Positions 1-8,002 of a DNA stretch of 64,000 nucleotides are shown here, piece by piece. Position numbers and translations under genes: made by a program. This stretch comes from Streptomyces sp. A3M-1-3 (GTDB lineage: Bacteria; Actinomycetota; Actinomycetes; Streptomycetales; Streptomycetaceae). The DNA lies in NCBI RefSeq assembly GCF_024213665.1, contig NZ_JANAVP010000007.1, forward strand, positions 62,001 to 126,000. The letters are read 5' to 3'. Under the pieces are notes generated by a model. It did not search any database, had not been told where the DNA came from, and was given only the letters and a program-made list of their open reading frames with translations. Every line of letters starts with the position of its first letter. The stretch's first letter is position 1.

Positions 1-741
1 GGCATGGGCTTCATCGAGAACAACAAGGCCGCCTGCATGATGACGGCGCTGACCAGCACCCACATGCTCAAGGCCGCGCACGAGGCCGGCGTGGACCGCT
101 ACTTCTACTCCTCCTCGGCCTGCGTGTACGCCGCCGGCAAGCAGACCGACCCGAACGTCACCGCCCTGAAGGAGGAGGACGCCTACCCAGCCCAGCCCGA
201 GGACGGCTACGGCTGGGAGAAGCTCTTCTCCGAGCGCATGTGCCGCCACTTCGAGGAGGACTTCGGGTTCACCTCCCGCGTCGCCCGCTACCACAACGTG
301 TACGGCCCCGAGGGCACCTGGACCGGTGGCCGCGAGAAGGCCCCGGCCGCGGTGTGCCGCAAGATCGCCGAGGCGGTCGTCTCCGGTGAGCACAAGATCG
401 ATATCTGGGGCGACGGCCGGCAGACCCGTTCGTTCATGTACGTCGACGACTGCCTCCATGGCAGCCAGATGATCGCGAAGGGCGACAGCAGCATCCCGGT
501 CAACCTCGGCTCCTCCGAGCTGGTCACCATCAACCAACTGGTCGACATCGTCGAGGAGATCGCCGGCATCCGCTGCGAGCGCACCTACCAGCTCGACGCC
601 CCGCAGGGAGTGCGCGGCCGCAACTCCGACAACACCCTGATCCAGGAGATCTACGGCTGGCAGCCGTCCATCGCACTGGCCGACGGCCTGGAGAAGACCT
701 ACCCCTGGGTGTACGACCAGGTGAAGCGCGCCCGCCGCTGA
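1..741 (+). CDS. NAD-dependent epimerase/dehydratase, GDP-mannose 3,5-epimerase-like (5' truncated by window edge)
   Basis: The reading frame is open from base 1, so the first ATG at 4 is probably internal and the Rossmann GxxGxxG start of the protein lies outside the window. What is visible is the catalytic and C-terminal part of an extended short-chain dehydrogenase: SSACVY (the Ser of the triad), YGWEK (the YxxxK Tyr and Lys) and RYHNVYGP, followed by a sugar-nucleotide binding half with GDGRQTRSFMYVDDC. These motifs fit GDP-mannose 3,5-epimerase and related sugar-nucleotide epimerases, which supply activated hexoses for exopolysaccharide or glycosylation. The glycosyltransferase 38 nt downstream on the same strand is likely co-transcribed. 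The family is clear, the exact substrate is inferred. Confidence 0.85.
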   Translation, partial: GMGFIENNKAACMMTALTSTHMLKAAHEAGVDRYFYSSSACVYAAGKQTDPNVTALKEEDAYPAQPEDGYGWEKLFSERMCRHFEEDFGFTSRVARYHNVYGPEGTWTGGREKAPAAVCRKIAEAVVSGEHKIDIWGDGRQTRSFMYVDDCLHGSQMIAKGDSSIPVNLGSSELVTINQLVDIVEEIAGIRCERTYQLDAPQGVRGRNSDNTLIQEIYGWQPSIALADGLEKTYPWVYDQVKRARR

Positions 742-779
742 TGCCCCCAACCGGCTCTCAAGGACAGTAGAGGCAGCTG

Positions 780-2018
780 ATGAGGATCCTCGTCCACGAC
801 TACAGCGGCCACCCGTTCCAGGCTCAGCTGAGCCGTGAGCTGGCGCGCCGCGGTCACGTAGTCGTGCACTCCACCTGCGCCGCCTACATCTCCGGCAAGG
901 GAAACCTTGCCGGAGATGTTGCCGCCGGCCTCCGTTTCGTCACCATCGGCGACAGCACCGTGGTGAGGAAGGAGGCCTACTTCTACCGGCTCTTCCAGGA
1001 AACCCGGCTGGGTCTGGAACTGGCCCGCCAGGTACGACGCGAGAAGCCCGACGTGGCGATGTTCGCCAACCTGCCGATCCCGATCCTGGTTGTGGTCGCG
1101 TTCGTGCTGAAGCTGCTGCGCATCCCGTGGGTACTGTGGCATCAGGACGTGACCGCCGTCGCGCTCCGGAGTTTCGCAGCCGCCGGCATCTCGAAGTCGA
1201 TGGGCATCGCCGCCAAGGTCTTCGAGCAGGGCGAGAAGTGGTCGGCGCGACGCGCCTCGGCGGTCGTGGTCATCGCCGACTCCTTCGTGCGGGTCCACAA
1301 AGAGTGGGGCACCGCCGACAAGGTCACCGTGGTTCCCAACTGGGCGCCGCTGGACGAGATCGTCCCCGTGGCCCGCGCCAACGCGTGGTCGGCCGGGCAC
1401 GGCCTCACCGGCCTCAAGACCGTGCTGTACTCCGGCACCCTCGGCCTCAAGCACAACCCTGTGCTGTTGGTGCAGCTCGTAGAGCGGCTGCGTGAGCAGG
1501 GCGAGCAGGTCCGCCTCGTCGTCGTCAACGACGGCCCGGCCGTACCGGTCCTGAGGATGGCAGCTGCCGCCCGCGGCATCGAGCTGACCCTGCTGCCCTT
1601 CCAGCCCTACGAGCGCCTCCCCGAGGTGCTGGGCACGGGCGACGTGCTCGTCGTACTCCTGGAGGCGGATGCCGGGGAGTTCTCGGTCCCGTCCAAGACG
1701 CTGTCCTATCTGTGCGCGGGGCGTCCGGTGCTGGGGCTGATGCCGGCGGAGAACCTGGCTTCGAAGCTGCTCCAGCAGGCCGGGTCGGCGGTGTTCCCCC
1801 CGGAGGAGTCCTCCCTGACCGGCGCGGCCACCTGGATCCACGAGCTCCTGGCCGACCCGGCCCGTGCCGAGTCGCTGGGCAAGGAAAGCCGGGCCCTGGC
1901 CGAACGGGAGTTCGCCCTGGAGCGCTGCGCCTCGCGGTTCGAGGACATCCTGAATGGCGCGAGAAGAGGGATCCGTCGAACCGGAGACTGCCCGGCAGGT
2001 GACGCTGATCGCCGTTGA
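780..2018 (+). CDS. GT-B glycosyltransferase, GT4/WcaI-like
   Basis: A 412-residue soluble GT-B protein. The N-terminal domain begins MRILVHDYSGHPFQAQLSRE, typical of WcaI-like glycosyltransferases of colanic-acid-type exopolysaccharide clusters. A hydrophobic stretch at about residues 98-118 could mediate membrane contact. The C-terminal domain has the donor-binding stretch EFSVPSKTLSYLCAGRPV with the Glu/Ser/Lys pattern of GT4 enzymes. GAGGCAGCTG precedes the ATG. It lies 38 nt after the epimerase gene, so the two probably form the tail of a polysaccharide operon; a strong hairpin follows about 280 nt later. Acceptor and donor cannot be read from sequence. Confidence 0.85.
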   Translation: MRILVHDYSGHPFQAQLSRELARRGHVVVHSTCAAYISGKGNLAGDVAAGLRFVTIGDSTVVRKEAYFYRLFQETRLGLELARQVRREKPDVAMFANLPIPILVVVAFVLKLLRIPWVLWHQDVTAVALRSFAAAGISKSMGIAAKVFEQGEKWSARRASAVVVIADSFVRVHKEWGTADKVTVVPNWAPLDEIVPVARANAWSAGHGLTGLKTVLYSGTLGLKHNPVLLVQLVERLREQGEQVRLVVVNDGPAVPVLRMAAAARGIELTLLPFQPYERLPEVLGTGDVLVVLLEADAGEFSVPSKTLSYLCAGRPVLGLMPAENLASKLLQQAGSAVFPPEESSLTGAATWIHELLADPARAESLGKESRALAEREFALERCASRFEDILNGARRGIRRTGDCPAGDADRR

Positions 2019-2297
2019 ACTCACCGCCGGCGCCGTGCGGCACACCGACCAGCTGGGCGGTCGCGCCGCGGGAGGACGCCCGGTAGGACCGTATGGTCGG
2101 CGCTGCGGCAAGACGTGACGGAAACCGCGCCACAGCGCACGTTTCACACCAATGACCAGCGCTTTTCCGGAAGACAAGGCGTCTGATGACGGCCGCGCCC
2201 ACTGACCTCGTCGCCCCGTGCCTGGGCACGGCCTACCGCACGCTTCGCACCCCGGCGGTGAGCGCGGTGGCGGTGGCCGATCGACCACCGCATCGCT

Positions 2298-2340
2298 CAG
2301 ACCAATGGGCAGTCACCTCGGGCGACTGTCCATTGGTCTG
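2298..2340 (+). terminator. Long hairpin terminator
   Basis: A 17-bp stem (2298-2314 with 2324-2340, a single G-U pair) closes a 9-nt loop and is followed by a pyrimidine-rich CCTCTCTCCCC stretch. It lies about 280 nt beyond the glycosyltransferase stop and 126 nt before the VOC gene. Bases 2019-2297 show no convincing gene. Confidence 0.7.
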
Positions 2341-2466
2341 CCTCTCTCCCCGTGGTGCGTCACAAGGACAGTTCCAGCCGAAACAGGTGGAAGAAAGCCG
2401 GAGATCAGAGCAGTAGACGCCAGAAAGCCAACCTAAAACAGCGGTATTTGGCCTAGGCTGCTATTC

Positions 2467-2874
2467 ATGACTCCGCGTGTTGATAAGAGCCTGTTCTCGG
2501 CACTAGGTCGAGTGGTGGTGCTTGTTCACGATCCTGACGCAGCCTTGGCCTTCTATCGCGACATTCTCGGCTTCTCCGTCCTGCACGACCAGACGCCGGA
2601 CGGGTATCGCTACTTGCATATCGGGGTGTCCGGCCCGGAAGGGGTCGGCCTGTGGCTAATGACCGCCACGACCGATCGGGAGCGTGAGCTGGTGGGGCAG
2701 CAGTGCGGTGGCCAACCCCTGCTCGTCCTGTACACCAATGATCTGGAGCCGGTAAGCAAGCACCTTCGTGAACACGGTGTGCGCGTATGGAACGAACGCA
2801 AGGATACCGGCAGTTGGTCGCTGCACTTCGCGGACCTGTACGGCAATGTCATCGTTGTGGCACAGCTGCATTGA
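2467..2874 (+). CDS. VOC superfamily (glyoxalase/bleomycin-resistance fold) protein
   Basis: A 135-residue single-domain VOC protein. It has the typical first beta strand VVVLVHDPDAALAFYRDILGF and the closing FADLYGNVIVVAQ near the C terminus, the positions where metal ligands usually lie. Codons are less GC-rich than in neighbours (several TTG, CTT and CAT codons), suggesting separate ancestry. There is no good ribosome site; a TAGGCT box 7 nt before the ATG would suit a leaderless transcript. The gene stands alone between a terminator and a transposase relic. Substrate unknown; resistance or dioxygenase roles are both possible in this family. Confidence 0.75.
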   Translation: MTPRVDKSLFSALGRVVVLVHDPDAALAFYRDILGFSVLHDQTPDGYRYLHIGVSGPEGVGLWLMTATTDRERELVGQQCGGQPLLVLYTNDLEPVSKHLREHGVRVWNERKDTGSWSLHFADLYGNVIVVAQLH

Positions 2875-2959
2875 CGGCTTACGACCTCGGGAGGAATAGT
2901 CGGGGTCGGAGCGGGCAACACTTCGGCGAGTTGCTGAAGAACTCGCGCCACGCTGGGAG

Positions 2960-3206
2960 TCGGCCGTGAGTCCGCACGCGCCGAGGAACGCGGCGGTGGC
3001 CGTCCGCCAGGTCAGGCCCCTGCTCGCAGCCCGCGGCTTCGCAGCATGCGCCGAGGCGGTCCATGACATCGGCGCAAGGGTCCGCAGACGACGGCGTGGA
3101 GCGATGGTGAGCCGCGCGGCCGGCATGGCCGCACCTCAGCGATCGCGCGGGTGACAGAGGAGCGGTCCACGCCGAACCAGCAGGCCGGCTCGTCGGGCGT
3201 GACGGT
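2960..3206 (-). pseudogene. Relic of an IS5-type transposase N-terminal region
   Basis: Read on the minus strand from 3200, one frame gives WFGVDRSSVTRAIAEVRP, the helix-turn-helix signature of IS5-like actinobacterial transposases. The next expected segment continues in other frames as TIAPRRRLRTLA and then CADVMDRLGA, so at least two frameshifts are needed. No DDE domain follows and the region abuts the livF stop. I read it as a decayed insertion-sequence fragment. The match rests on my recognition of the motif order and has not been searched. Confidence 0.45.
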
Positions 3207-3914
3207 TCAGTCGACGCCGAGCAGCCGGCGCCGGTCATCAGGGCGAGACTGGAATTCCGCGCAGCTTGTCCGGTGGACGATGCGGCCCTTCTGCATGACG
3301 GCCACGTCCTGGGCGACGGAGAAGGCCAGCCGCAGGTTCTGCTCGACGAGGACTACCGACATGCCCTCCGCGCACACCTCGCGGACCACCTCACCCACCT
3401 GGGCGACGACGGCGGGGGCAAGACCGTCGGACGGCTCGTCGAGGAGCAGGAGGCGCGGATTGCCCAGCAGGGCGCGGGCGATCGCGAGCATCTGCTGCTC
3501 CCCGCCGGAGAGCTGGTCGCCGCGGTGCCCGAGCCGCTCTCCCAGCCGCGGCAGCAGTTCGAGGACGCGCGCCCGGGTCCACGGCCCCTGCGCCCGGCGC
3601 CCGGCGGCGATCGCCAGATGCTCCGCCACAGTGAGCGGCGCGAACACCCGGCGCCCCTGCGGAACGATGCCCACCCCGGCCCGGGCGATCACATCGACCC
3701 GGGCTCCGGCGATCTCCCGGCCGTCGAGCGTGACGCTGCCCTCGTACGGCCGGACGAATCCCATGATGGTCGAGATGAGGGTTGTCTTGCCGACCCCGTT
3801 GCGGCCGAGGACGGCGACGACGCCGCCCGCGTCGAGGTCGAGATCGACACCGTTCAGGACGACACCGCCGGCGTAACCGGAGCGCAGCTCGCAGACGCTG
3901 AGGAACGGCTTCAC
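3207..3914 (-). CDS. livF: ABC transporter ATP-binding protein, LivF type
   Basis: A 235-residue ATPase of a branched-chain-amino-acid-type (HAAT/LIV) importer, acting at the inner face of the membrane with LivG. It shows Walker A GRNGVGKTT, the Q-loop region, signature LSGGEQQMLAIARAL and Walker B LLLLDEPSDGLAP. The GTG start overlaps the livG stop as GTGA and is preceded by GGAGG. It is the last gene of livKHMGF. Members of this importer class in aromatic-degrading bacteria often carry aromatic acids, which fits the salicylate cluster in the window; that substrate is inference. Confidence 0.93.
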   Translation of the reverse strand: MKPFLSVCELRSGYAGGVVLNGVDLDLDAGGVVAVLGRNGVGKTTLISTIMGFVRPYEGSVTLDGREIAGARVDVIARAGVGIVPQGRRVFAPLTVAEHLAIAAGRRAQGPWTRARVLELLPRLGERLGHRGDQLSGGEQQMLAIARALLGNPRLLLLDEPSDGLAPAVVAQVGEVVREVCAEGMSVVLVEQNLRLAFSVAQDVAVMQKGRIVHRTSCAEFQSRPDDRRRLLGVD

Positions 3915-4672
3915 GACGAGACCTCCATAGTGCCCAGATAGGCGGACTGAACCTCGGTGGATGCCCGTACCTCATCCGGGGAGCCGGTCATCAGGTGTCT
4001 GCCGAGGTGCATGACCGTCACCGTGTCCGCGAGCTCGAAGACCATGTCGAGATCGTGCTCGATGAGCAGAACGGTCACCTCGCCGGGCAACGCGGCGAGG
4101 AGTTCGGTGAGTCGCGCCGTCTCGGCCGGAGACATGCCCGCGGCGGGCTCGTCGAGCAACAGCAGCCGCGGTTCGGTGGCCAGCACGACGGCGACCTCGA
4201 GCTGCCGCCGCTCGCCGTGCGAGAGCGCTGCCGCCGGCACGTCGTGCCGGGCCGGCAGGCCCACCTGGTCCAGCAACCCGTGCGCCTGGGCTATCGCGGT
4301 CCGCCGCGCGCGCACCGGGCGCCAGCCGCCGAGCCCGGACCCGGCCCGCCGCAGCGCGGCGAGCAGGACGTTCTCCAGCGCGGTCTCGCGCATGAAGAGG
4401 CTGGAGTGCTGAAATGTTGTGGCGATACCGAGCCCGACCCGGCGGTTCACGGGCAGCCGGGTCACGTCCTTTCCGTCGAGGAGTATGGCTCCGGCGGTCG
4501 TCGGCAGGGTTCCGGAGACCAGACCGAACAATGTCGACTTGCCGGCGCCGTTCGGGCCGATGACGGCGTGCCGCGAGCCGGCCTGCACGGCGAGGTTGAC
4601 GGCCTCCACAGCCTTGAAGGACCCGAAGTCCCGGGACACCTCGCATAGTTTGAGTAGTTCGGGACCTGTCAC
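3911..4672 (-). CDS. livG: ABC transporter ATP-binding protein, LivG type
   Basis: A 253-residue ATPase with Walker A GPNGAGKST, signature LSHGERRQLEVAVVLATEP, Walker B LLLLDEPAAGMSP and the C-terminal LivG-type extension. The frame is open far upstream, but the GTG at 4672 is chosen because it follows a GAGGA site and overlaps the livM stop as GTGA; the upstream extension would lie within livM. It pairs with LivF to power the importer. Confidence 0.93.
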   Translation of the reverse strand: MTGPELLKLCEVSRDFGSFKAVEAVNLAVQAGSRHAVIGPNGAGKSTLFGLVSGTLPTTAGAILLDGKDVTRLPVNRRVGLGIATTFQHSSLFMRETALENVLLAALRRAGSGLGGWRPVRARRTAIAQAHGLLDQVGLPARHDVPAAALSHGERRQLEVAVVLATEPRLLLLDEPAAGMSPAETARLTELLAALPGEVTVLLIEHDLDMVFELADTVTVMHLGRHLMTGSPDEVRASTEVQSAYLGTMEVSS

Positions 4673-5646
4673 GCCGTCCTCTTTCGGGTCAGTCTTGGCG
4701 GTAGCCGTACGCCGGCGAGTCCGCGGGGCAGCGTGTAGACGGCGATGACGAAGAGCAGTCCGAGCAGCAGCGGTCCGCGGCCGGCGACGGCCTCGAGGTT
4801 GCCGAGATAGTCGCGGGTGAGCCAGACGAGCGCGGCGCCGGCACAGGCACCCCACATCGAGCCGGTCCCGCCGATGATGACGGCCAGCAACGCCAGCGCG
4901 GCGATCTCGAATCCGGCGTCCCCGGGCGAGACGAACCGCTGCACCGAAACCCACAGTGCCCCGGCGGCACCGGCCAGCGCCCCGGCCCCGCAGTAGACGG
5001 TCAGGGCGTACCTCTGGGTCGGGTAGCCGATCGCCTGCATGCGCTTCTCGTTGTCACGGATGCCGCGCAGCGCGAGTGCGAACGGCGTGGCGGTCAGATG
5101 GGCGATCACCGCGAAGAGCACCAGGAACACGGCCAGTACATAGAAGTAGACCAGTCCGTCGAGCTCCAGCGCGGGCATCCCGGGCAACGGCACGACGGGC
5201 GGGATGCCGGACATTCCGTCGGTGCCGTTGGTCAGCGACTTCCAGTTGACCGCGGCGCTGTATGCGATCTCGCCGATGGCCAGCGTCAGCATCAGGAACA
5301 CGACGCCACGGGCCCGGACGGCGAGCCACCCGGTGGGCACTGCCACCAGCGCCGAGACGCCCGCGGCAATGACGAGCTGAAGGACCCCGACGTTGGTCAC
5401 TTTCGTCGCCACGATCGCCGCCGTATAGGCGCCGACGCCGAAATAGGCCGACTGGCCGAGCGTCGGCAGTCCGGTCAGCCCGGTGAGCAGGTTCACGCTC
5501 ATGGCGAGGAGGGCGAACACCAGGATCCGCGACAGAGTGCCGACGGCGTAGGGGCCGAGGACGAACGGGGCCAGCGTCAGCCCGACGAGAACGGCAGCCA
5601 CCGACAGCCGCCGCGCGACGGATCCGGCCCATACGTGCGTGCTCAT
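4669..5646 (-). CDS. livM: Branched-chain-type ABC transporter permease, LivM
   Basis: A 325-residue polytopic membrane protein of the LivM family with about nine hydrophobic segments. It carries the family stretch LAMSVNLLTGLTGLPTLGQ early and the cytoplasmic coupling region GIRDNEKRMQAIGYPTQRYAL near residue 205, where the ATPases dock. Both ends overlap neighbours by 4 nt (livH upstream, livG downstream), so the operon is translationally coupled. Substrate is not determined by the permease sequence. Confidence 0.92.
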   Translation of the reverse strand: MSTHVWAGSVARRLSVAAVLVGLTLAPFVLGPYAVGTLSRILVFALLAMSVNLLTGLTGLPTLGQSAYFGVGAYTAAIVATKVTNVGVLQLVIAAGVSALVAVPTGWLAVRARGVVFLMLTLAIGEIAYSAAVNWKSLTNGTDGMSGIPPVVPLPGMPALELDGLVYFYVLAVFLVLFAVIAHLTATPFALALRGIRDNEKRMQAIGYPTQRYALTVYCGAGALAGAAGALWVSVQRFVSPGDAGFEIAALALLAVIIGGTGSMWGACAGAALVWLTRDYLGNLEAVAGRGPLLLGLLFVIAVYTLPRGLAGVRLPPRLTRKRTA

Positions 5647-6521
5647 GCGCGCACCGCCGACGTGACCAGGCCGTGCGGCCGTACGACGAGCACGGCCAGC
5701 ATGGTGCCGAAGAGGAGGAACGGAGCGTACTCCGGGAGCAGCGCCACACCGAGCGTCTGCACCTGGCCGATGAGAAGCGCTCCGACGAGTGCCCCGCGCA
5801 CCGATCCCAGGCCGCCGACGACGACCACGACGAGCGAGAGCACAAGCACGGTTTCGTCAACACCCGGCCCGGGGCCCAGAATCGGTGCCCCGAGGACGCC
5901 GCCGAGGGCCGCCAGGGCGGCGCCGAACGCGAAGACTCCGTAGAGCACCTTGCGGGTGTCGACGCCGAGCGCACGGACCATGTCGCGGTCGGCGACCGTG
6001 GCCCGCACCAGCGCTCCGAGCGAGCTGCGTTCGAACACCAGGTACACGACGATCGCGAGCGCGACCGCGATGCCGATGAACACCAGCCGGTAGACCGGAT
6101 ACGTGTGTCCGAGGAGGTCGACCGACCCGCGGAGCGCACTCGGCGGGTCCGTGGGCAGCACGTCGCCGCCGAAGGCCGCAGTGAGCAGATCGGCGACGAT
6201 GAACGTGATACCGAGCGTCAGCACGGCCTGGTCCAGGTGGCCGCGCCGGGCCAGCGGCTGGGTGAGCAGCGTCAGCAGCGCTCCGCCCAGCGTGCCCATC
6301 AGAACACCGGCCACCAGCGCGATGAGCAGGCCCCACAGGCTTCCGTCGGACAGTGCGTAGGCGACGTAGGCCCCGGCCAGGTAGAGCGTGCCGTGGGCCA
6401 GGTTGAGCACGTCCATCATGCCGAAGACCAATGACAGGCCGACCGCGAGCGTGAACAGGAGCAGACCGAAGGCGACCCCGTCGACGACGCTGACGAAGTT
6501 GCCGTCCAACCATCCGGTCAT
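5643..6521 (-). CDS. livH: Branched-chain-type ABC transporter permease, LivH
   Basis: A 292-residue integral membrane permease of the LivH family. Typical motifs are LSLVFGMMDVLNLAHGTLYLAG near the N terminus and GGLGSVRGALVGALLIG near residue 235. It starts 2 nt after the livK stop with no good ribosome site of its own, so it probably depends on translation of livK. With LivM it forms the membrane channel of the importer. Confidence 0.92.
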   Translation of the reverse strand: MTGWLDGNFVSVVDGVAFGLLLFTLAVGLSLVFGMMDVLNLAHGTLYLAGAYVAYALSDGSLWGLLIALVAGVLMGTLGGALLTLLTQPLARRGHLDQAVLTLGITFIVADLLTAAFGGDVLPTDPPSALRGSVDLLGHTYPVYRLVFIGIAVALAIVVYLVFERSSLGALVRATVADRDMVRALGVDTRKVLYGVFAFGAALAALGGVLGAPILGPGPGVDETVLVLSLVVVVVGGLGSVRGALVGALLIGQVQTLGVALLPEYAPFLLFGTMLAVLVVRPHGLVTSAVRA

Positions 6522-6523
6522 AT

Positions 6524-7699
6524 TCAGCCGCCCAGCCGGCCGAGTTCCGCGGTGACGGTGTTGGTCCCCTGCTTGACCTCACGCAGATACCAGGGCTGGG
6601 CGGGAGTGCCGCCGCTGTTGAACCGCCAGGTTCCCCGCGGGCTGTCGATGTCGCCCACCTTCCCGATGGCGGCGTTGACGGTCTCAGAGGTGACCTTCCC
6701 GCCGGCGGCCTTGATTGCCTTGTCGAGCACCTGCGCCGCGTCCCACGACGCCATCGCGTACGTGGTCGGGGCCGACCCGTAGGCCGCCTTGTAGGCCGGC
6801 GCGAACGCCTTGTTGGCGGCGTTGTCCAGGTCGGCGCTGTAGTTCATCGAGGTGAGGATGCCGGTGGCCGCGTCCCCCTGCCCCTTGAGCACGCCGCCCT
6901 CGGTGAGGAAGCCGGGCGCGTAGAGCGGGATCTTGCCGGCCAGTCCGAAGTCCTTGTACTGCTTGACGAAGTCGACCGCCGCACCGCCCGCGTAGAAGCA
7001 GAAGACCGACTTCGCGCCGGACTTCTCGATCTGCGCGAGGTACGGCTGGAAGTTCTTGGTCCCCGGGAACGGCGTGTAGACCTCCGCTCCGGCGATCTTG
7101 CCGCCCGCGGGGAGGAACGTGGACTTGAAGCCCTCGATCTCGTCCTTGCCCGCCTGGTAGCCCGCGGCGATCAGGAAGACCGGGCCGTCCGCCTTCGTCG
7201 CCACGTGCTTGCCCAGGGCCTCGCCCGGTTCGTCGTTGACGTACGAAGTGCGCCAGATGTACTCGGCCCCGGTCAGCGTCGTCGGCGAGGCGTTCGAGCC
7301 GACGAGCGGGATCTTGCTGGTCTCGAACAGGTCCTTGACTCCGTTGATGGTGGCCGAGCTCACGACCCCGCTCACCGCCAGCACCCGGTCCTGCTTGACG
7401 AGCTTCTCCGCCGCCGCCTTGCCGGAGTCGGCCGTTTCGCCCTCGTCCGCGACCACGATCTCCACCTTGCGGCCACCGAGTTGGCCGCCCTGCTGCTTCA
7501 CGTACAGCTCGAAGCCGTTCTTCATGTCGTCACCGAGCGCCTTGAAGACGCCCGACTGCGGGACGAGGAGCCCGATCTTCACGGGCCCGTCGTCTTCGTT
7601 GCCGCTGCCGTTCCCGAGGCTGGACCCGCCGCACGCCGTGGCCAGCAAGAGGCCCGCGGTGGCTGTGATCAGACCAACGGGGCGAAACCGACGTGTCAT
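6524..7699 (-). CDS. livK: ABC transporter substrate-binding lipoprotein, LivK type
   Basis: A 391-residue extracellular solute-binding protein of the Leu/Ile/Val-binding family (periplasmic-binding fold type I). The start at 7699 follows a GGGAG site; an in-frame ATG ten codons upstream has poorer context. The N terminus is a lipoprotein signal, basic MTRRFRP then a hydrophobic stretch and lipobox LLATAC, with the Cys to be lipidated. VKIGLLVPQSGVFKALGDD begins the mature domain. It is the first gene of livKHMGF, with a promoter at 7745-7772. The binding pocket cannot be assigned by eye; an aromatic acid is plausible from context and promoter similarity. Confidence 0.92.
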   Translation of the reverse strand: MTRRFRPVGLITATAGLLLATACGGSSLGNGSGNEDDGPVKIGLLVPQSGVFKALGDDMKNGFELYVKQQGGQLGGRKVEIVVADEGETADSGKAAAEKLVKQDRVLAVSGVVSSATINGVKDLFETSKIPLVGSNASPTTLTGAEYIWRTSYVNDEPGEALGKHVATKADGPVFLIAAGYQAGKDEIEGFKSTFLPAGGKIAGAEVYTPFPGTKNFQPYLAQIEKSGAKSVFCFYAGGAAVDFVKQYKDFGLAGKIPLYAPGFLTEGGVLKGQGDAATGILTSMNYSADLDNAANKAFAPAYKAAYGSAPTTYAMASWDAAQVLDKAIKAAGGKVTSETVNAAIGKVGDIDSPRGTWRFNSGGTPAQPWYLREVKQGTNTVTAELGRLGG

Positions 7700-7744
7700 G
7701 GGAGCTCCCTGGCTGTTCTGGAGGTTCAAGAGGGGATGGCTGGT

Positions 7745-7772
7745 TCTATCGCGTATTCATGACGTCCGTCAA
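7745..7772 (-). promoter_or_regulatory. Promoter of the liv operon
   Basis: On the minus strand TTGACG (7772-7767) and GATAGA (7750-7745) are separated by 16 nt, with GACGTC directly after the -35 box. The ATG is 45 nt away. The arrangement matches promoters upstream of the salicylyl-CoA hydroxylase, the CoA ligase and two esterases in this window. Confidence 0.55.
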
Positions 7773-7807
7773 GGGATCGCGAGAAAGCTTGTTTACCCGT
7801 CAATCAT

Positions 7808-7820
7808 TCCGCCAGGCGGA
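7808..7820. promoter_or_regulatory. Inverted repeat, candidate operator 1
   Basis: TCCGCCAGGCGGA is a perfect palindrome around a central A, about 110 nt upstream of livK. It resembles a second palindrome at 7959-7971 in the same divergent intergenic region, read on the opposite strand. The binding regulator is unknown. Confidence 0.4.
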
Positions 7821-7956
7821 CCGAATGAGGCCGCACGGCCAATCGGCCGGACGGACCGGAAGTGCCGCCCCGACCCTTGACCCGGGACCGGAAGTGTGGC
7901 CTATTCATGACAGGTGTGTGGCGCAAAAATGACTGCCGCCAATTTTCCGCAATGTT

Positions 7957-7973
7957 GGTTCGCCTGGCGAACC
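7957..7973. promoter_or_regulatory. Inverted repeat, candidate operator 2
   Basis: GGTTCGCCTGGCGAACC is a 7-bp inverted repeat with a 3-nt centre, 30 nt before the esterase ATG at 8003. The CGCCTGGCG core is the reverse complement of the core at 7808-7820. It is well placed to control the esterase. A TTGACC box lies upstream at 7877-7882 without a convincing -10. Confidence 0.45.
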
Positions 7974-8002
7974 GCACGTCATCCCCCACGGAGTGATGCG
8001 AC

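Noticed and set aside
699..2288. 529-codon open frame opposite the glycosyltransferase
   Set aside because: It mirrors the real gene in high-GC DNA, has low-complexity Arg/Pro/Gly composition and no family motif.
7754..7911. TATTCATGAC occurring at 7754 and 7902, and also at 2462
   Set aside because: Ten bases only, partly overlapping a start codon at 2467 and a promoter spacer at 7754; no symmetry. Treated as coincidence.
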